Shown here: positions 6,193-7,778 of the stretch, piece by piece
Layout: each line of letters begins with the position of its first letter
How positions within the stretch are numbered: position 1 is the stretch's first letter
Assembly: GCA_001804025.1 (NCBI GenBank)
Contig: MHFC01000139.1
Location: 1 to 7,778, forward strand
Length of the DNA stretch: 7,778 nt
DNA from: Omnitrophica bacterium GWA2_52_8
Lineage (GTDB): Bacteria > Omnitrophota > Omnitrophia > Omnitrophales > Aquincolibacteriaceae
Direction of reading: 5' to 3'
Notes under the pieces: model-generated
Databases searched by the model: none
Told to the model about the DNA's origin: nothing
What the model saw: the letters and a program-made list of their open reading frames with translations, nothing else
Translations under genes and position numbers: made by a program

Positions 6193-6210
6193 CTCTTGTA
6201 ATGTCAAGAG
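6193..6210. repeat. Small hairpin CTCTTG-TAATGT-CAAGAG in the gap after yajQ
   Basis: Perfect 6-base arms enclose a 6-base loop, and flanking CGC and GCG could extend the stem across a bulge. It lacks a T tract, so it is not a standard terminator. The rest of the 6143-6336 gap is AT-rich with no coding sign. Confidence 0.3.
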
Positions 6211-6244
6211 GCGTATGTTATATTTCCATCAGAGCGGGATTTTT

Positions 6245-6274
6245 TTGTGCTTACTTTTCTTAAGGCATTATAAA
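6245..6274 (+). promoter_or_regulatory. Possible promoter of the second PilZ gene
   Basis: TTGTGC (6245-6250) and TATAAA (6269-6274) are 18 bp apart in an AT-rich stretch. TAAAAT at 6281-6286 is an alternative -10. The matches are modest, but the 194-bp gap and strong downstream ribosome binding site argue for a separate transcript. Confidence 0.3.
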
Positions 6275-6326
6275 GACACTTAAAATACAAACCTATCCCG
6301 GTTGAATTCAGACCGCACAACATACC

Positions 6327-6333
6327 GGAGGAG
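6327..6333 (+). promoter_or_regulatory. Strong ribosome binding site of the second PilZ gene
   Basis: GGAGGAG ends 3 nt before the ATG at 6337, and its GGAGG core lies 5 nt away. It fixes this start. Confidence 0.75.
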
Positions 6334-6336
6334 ATC

Positions 6337-6729
6337 ATGGATAAAGACCGACGTAAATTTAAAAGATTTGACGCGTATATGAGCGTTAAATATCAATCTC
6401 AGGATGACAATCAAGTGCAGGGTGTCAGCCTGAGCCGTGATCTCTCGCGCGAGGGGATTAAAGTCAATTCATCGGCACCGCTAAAGCAGGGGGCTGTGAT
6501 CGAACTGGAGATTAATATTCCGGACGATCCCAAACCGGTCCAAACAAGCGGGCGGATCATGTGGAGCCGGCCCTCCGAAGGAAACAACCAGGGATTTGAT
6601 CACGGCGTGCGCTTTACGTTGATGGATCCTGTGGATAAGTTCCGTGTTTTAGATTATGCCTATAATCATTGGCTGGAAACAAAAGTGAATGATTTTAATG
6701 ATCCGGAAGAAGTCGCGGATTTGAGTTAA
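6337..6729 (+). CDS. PilZ-domain protein with canonical c-di-GMP-binding motifs
   Basis: This 130-residue protein is a single PilZ domain. Both binding motifs are intact: RxxxR as Arg6-Lys-Phe-Lys-Arg10, and D-x-S-x-x-G as Asp35-Leu-Ser-Arg-Glu-Gly40. The barrel strands VIELEINIP, SGRIMWSRP and HGVRFTLMDP follow. An acidic C-terminal tail (about 117-130, NDFNDPEEVADLS) extends past the final helix. It is therefore expected to bind cyclic di-GMP and act as a cytoplasmic adaptor; its partner is unknown. It shares the (G/S)R-(V/I)-(V/M)-WS-x-P and MDP signatures with the PilZ protein at 5264-5623, so the two are probably paralogues. It stands alone, with its own strong ribosome binding site upstream and a strong intrinsic terminator 31 bp downstream. 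Confidence 0.93.
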   Translation: MDKDRRKFKRFDAYMSVKYQSQDDNQVQGVSLSRDLSREGIKVNSSAPLKQGAVIELEINIPDDPKPVQTSGRIMWSRPSEGNNQGFDHGVRFTLMDPVDKFRVLDYAYNHWLETKVNDFNDPEEVADLS

Positions 6730-6760
6730 ATAAGAGTCCCGGAAGATGAATGACTCACGC

Positions 6761-6793
6761 ATAGGGCGGGAATTTTCCCGCCCTATTTTTTTT
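6761..6793 (+). terminator. Strong intrinsic terminator between the PilZ gene and glpK
   Basis: The arms GGGCGGGAA (6764-6772) and TTCCCGCCC (6775-6783) are perfectly complementary, and ATA/TAT flanks could extend them. A run of eight Ts (6786-6793) follows on the + strand. There is no T-run on the minus side, so it is unidirectional. It ends only 8 bp before the glpK ATG. Confidence 0.9.
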
Positions 6794-6798
6794 AGGTG
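6794..6798 (+). promoter_or_regulatory. Ribosome binding site of glpK directly after the terminator
   Basis: AGGTG lies 3 nt before the glpK ATG and immediately follows the terminator T-run. Any transcript entering from upstream must read through the hairpin to carry this site. Confidence 0.4.
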
Positions 6799-6801
6799 CC
6801 T

Positions 6802-7778
6802 ATGAGTTCGCAGCTTTTGCTTGCCATTGATGCCGGAACGACGGGGGTTCGCGCTTTACTTTACGGCGCGTCAGCGTCGCCCGTTGCCGCCGCATATCAG
6901 GAATTCAAGCAGTATTATCCCCGTCCGGGCTGGGTGGAGCATGACGCCGAAGAAATAGTCCGGGTTACCCAGCAGGTGATTCGCAAAGCGCTCAGCGCCT
7001 CCCGGCGCCCGGCATCGTTAGTTAAGGCCATCGGCATTACCAATCAGAGAGAAACGACGGTTTTATGGGACTGTAAATCCGGCAGGGCGCTGCACCGTGC
7101 GATTGTTTGGCAAGACCGCAGGACGGCGCCTCTGTGTGAAACTCTAAAAAAAGAAGGCCATGAGGCTGTCTTCAGAAAACGCACGGGGCTTGTGCTGGAC
7201 CCCTATTTTTCAGGAACTAAGATCGAATGGCTTTTGAGAAATTTACAACTGAAGCAAAAAGCAAAAACAGGAAAGGTTTTGTTCGGCACGATCGACACTT
7301 GGCTTTTGTGGCATCTGACCGGCGGCAGTTCGCACGCGACGGATGTTACGAATGCTTCGCGGACTCTTTTATACAATATTCAAAAGTTAACATGGGATCG
7401 GGACCTGCTAGAATTATTAAACATTCCGGCCGCGATGCTGCCCAAAGTGCTTCATTCCGGAGATTGTTTCGGAAAAACTGCGGGCGGGGGCGCACTGCCG
7501 GCGGGCATCCCTGTTTTTGCCATGTTGGGGGACCAGCAAGCCGCACTTTACGGACAAGCGTGTTATCAAAAAGGCACCAGCAAGAATACGTATGGGACGG
7601 GATGCTTTGTGGTGATTCACGCGGGAAATCATTATCAAGCGCCGCCGCCCGGTTTATTGACAACAATCGCATGTGATGCCGCCGGCGGCCCGGCGTATGC
7701 TTTTGAGGGGTCTATTTTTATTGCCGGCGCGGGCATTCAATGGCTGCGAGACGGCCTTCGTTTTTTTGAAAAAGCCGC
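6802..7778 (+). CDS. glpK: Glycerol kinase, 3'-truncated by the window edge
   Basis: GlpK is the FGGY-family kinase that phosphorylates glycerol with ATP to sn-glycerol 3-phosphate in the cytoplasm. The frame stays open to the right edge, giving 325 of about 500 residues. Signatures closely match E. coli GlpK as I remember it: PRPGWVEHD (41-48), GITNQRETT (78-86, glycerol-contacting Arg83 and Glu84), IVWQDRRTA (101-109) and LDPYFSGTK (132-140, Tyr135). Further on are TNASRTLLYNI (183-193), GDQQAALYGQ (243-252, catalytic Asp244), KNTYGTGCF (261-269) and GLLTTIAC (284-291). The N-terminal phosphate loop reads DAGTTGVRA (10-18) where many glycerol kinases have DQGTTSSRA, so Gln is replaced by Ala. 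The start at 6802 is 8 bp after an intrinsic terminator, with only AGGTG (6794-6798) as a ribosome binding site. The missing C-terminal third includes the rest of the ATP-binding domain. Confidence 0.95.
   Translation, partial: MSSQLLLAIDAGTTGVRALLYGASASPVAAAYQEFKQYYPRPGWVEHDAEEIVRVTQQVIRKALSASRRPASLVKAIGITNQRETTVLWDCKSGRALHRAIVWQDRRTAPLCETLKKEGHEAVFRKRTGLVLDPYFSGTKIEWLLRNLQLKQKAKTGKVLFGTIDTWLLWHLTGGSSHATDVTNASRTLLYNIQKLTWDRDLLELLNIPAAMLPKVLHSGDCFGKTAGGGALPAGIPVFAMLGDQQAALYGQACYQKGTSKNTYGTGCFVVIHAGNHYQAPPPGLLTTIACDAAGGPAYAFEGSIFIAGAGIQWLRDGLRFFEKA

Noticed and set aside
6193..6210. Hairpin after yajQ as an intrinsic terminator
   Set aside because: The stem is 6 bp and no T-run follows it directly, so it is listed only as an inverted repeat.
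7227..7676. 149-residue + strand frame and minus-strand frames inside glpK
   Set aside because: They lie within the continuous, strongly conserved glycerol kinase frame that starts at 6802 and are shadows of it.
1..7778. Mobile elements, CRISPR arrays, tRNA or rRNA genes, toxin-antitoxin or defence genes
   Set aside because: I saw no transposase or integrase motifs, regularly spaced repeats, tRNA-like cloverleafs or rRNA sequence. All supported genes are housekeeping, envelope, signalling or metabolic.

Overview
The window looks like ordinary chromosomal DNA from a bacterium with a peptidoglycan-containing envelope. All supported genes lie on the + strand, and GC content is about half by eye. 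The best taxonomic clue is the 89-residue basic protein at 3369-3638. It resembles the small basic protein family I know from Chlamydiae and Verrucomicrobia (TIGR04137, from memory), which points to the PVC superphylum or a relative. An Omnitrophota-like genome is my best guess, but this is inference.

Layout. (1) At 1-3111 is a tight run: the 3' end of lepA, lepB (1 bp gap), a glycoside hydrolase family 1 enzyme, and a membrane-anchored SPOR-domain protein. (2) A 257-bp intergenic region (3112-3368) holds a weak terminator-like hairpin, two inverted repeats and a likely promoter. (3) A second run (3369-6142) encodes the small basic protein, a GNAT acetyltransferase, a second SPOR-domain membrane protein, a PilZ-domain protein and a YajQ-family protein. 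(4) A 194-bp gap with a possible promoter precedes a second, stand-alone PilZ protein (6337-6729), which ends at a strong intrinsic terminator. (5) Only 8 bp after that terminator's T-run, glpK (glycerol kinase) starts at 6802 and runs off the right edge.

How the genes fit together. lepA-lepB is a familiar translation and secretion pair. The two SPOR proteins probably act at the cell wall, perhaps at the septum. PilZ, YajQ and PilZ are three neighbouring members of families with cyclic-di-GMP-binding representatives, so this block may contain second-messenger effectors. The GH1 enzyme and GlpK serve carbohydrate and glycerol use.

I see no mobile element, CRISPR array, tRNA, rRNA or defence system, and no clearly undescribed multi-gene system. 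The points most worth a second look are the PilZ-YajQ-PilZ cluster, the terminator abutting glpK, and the nested dyad overlapping the promoter of the small basic protein.
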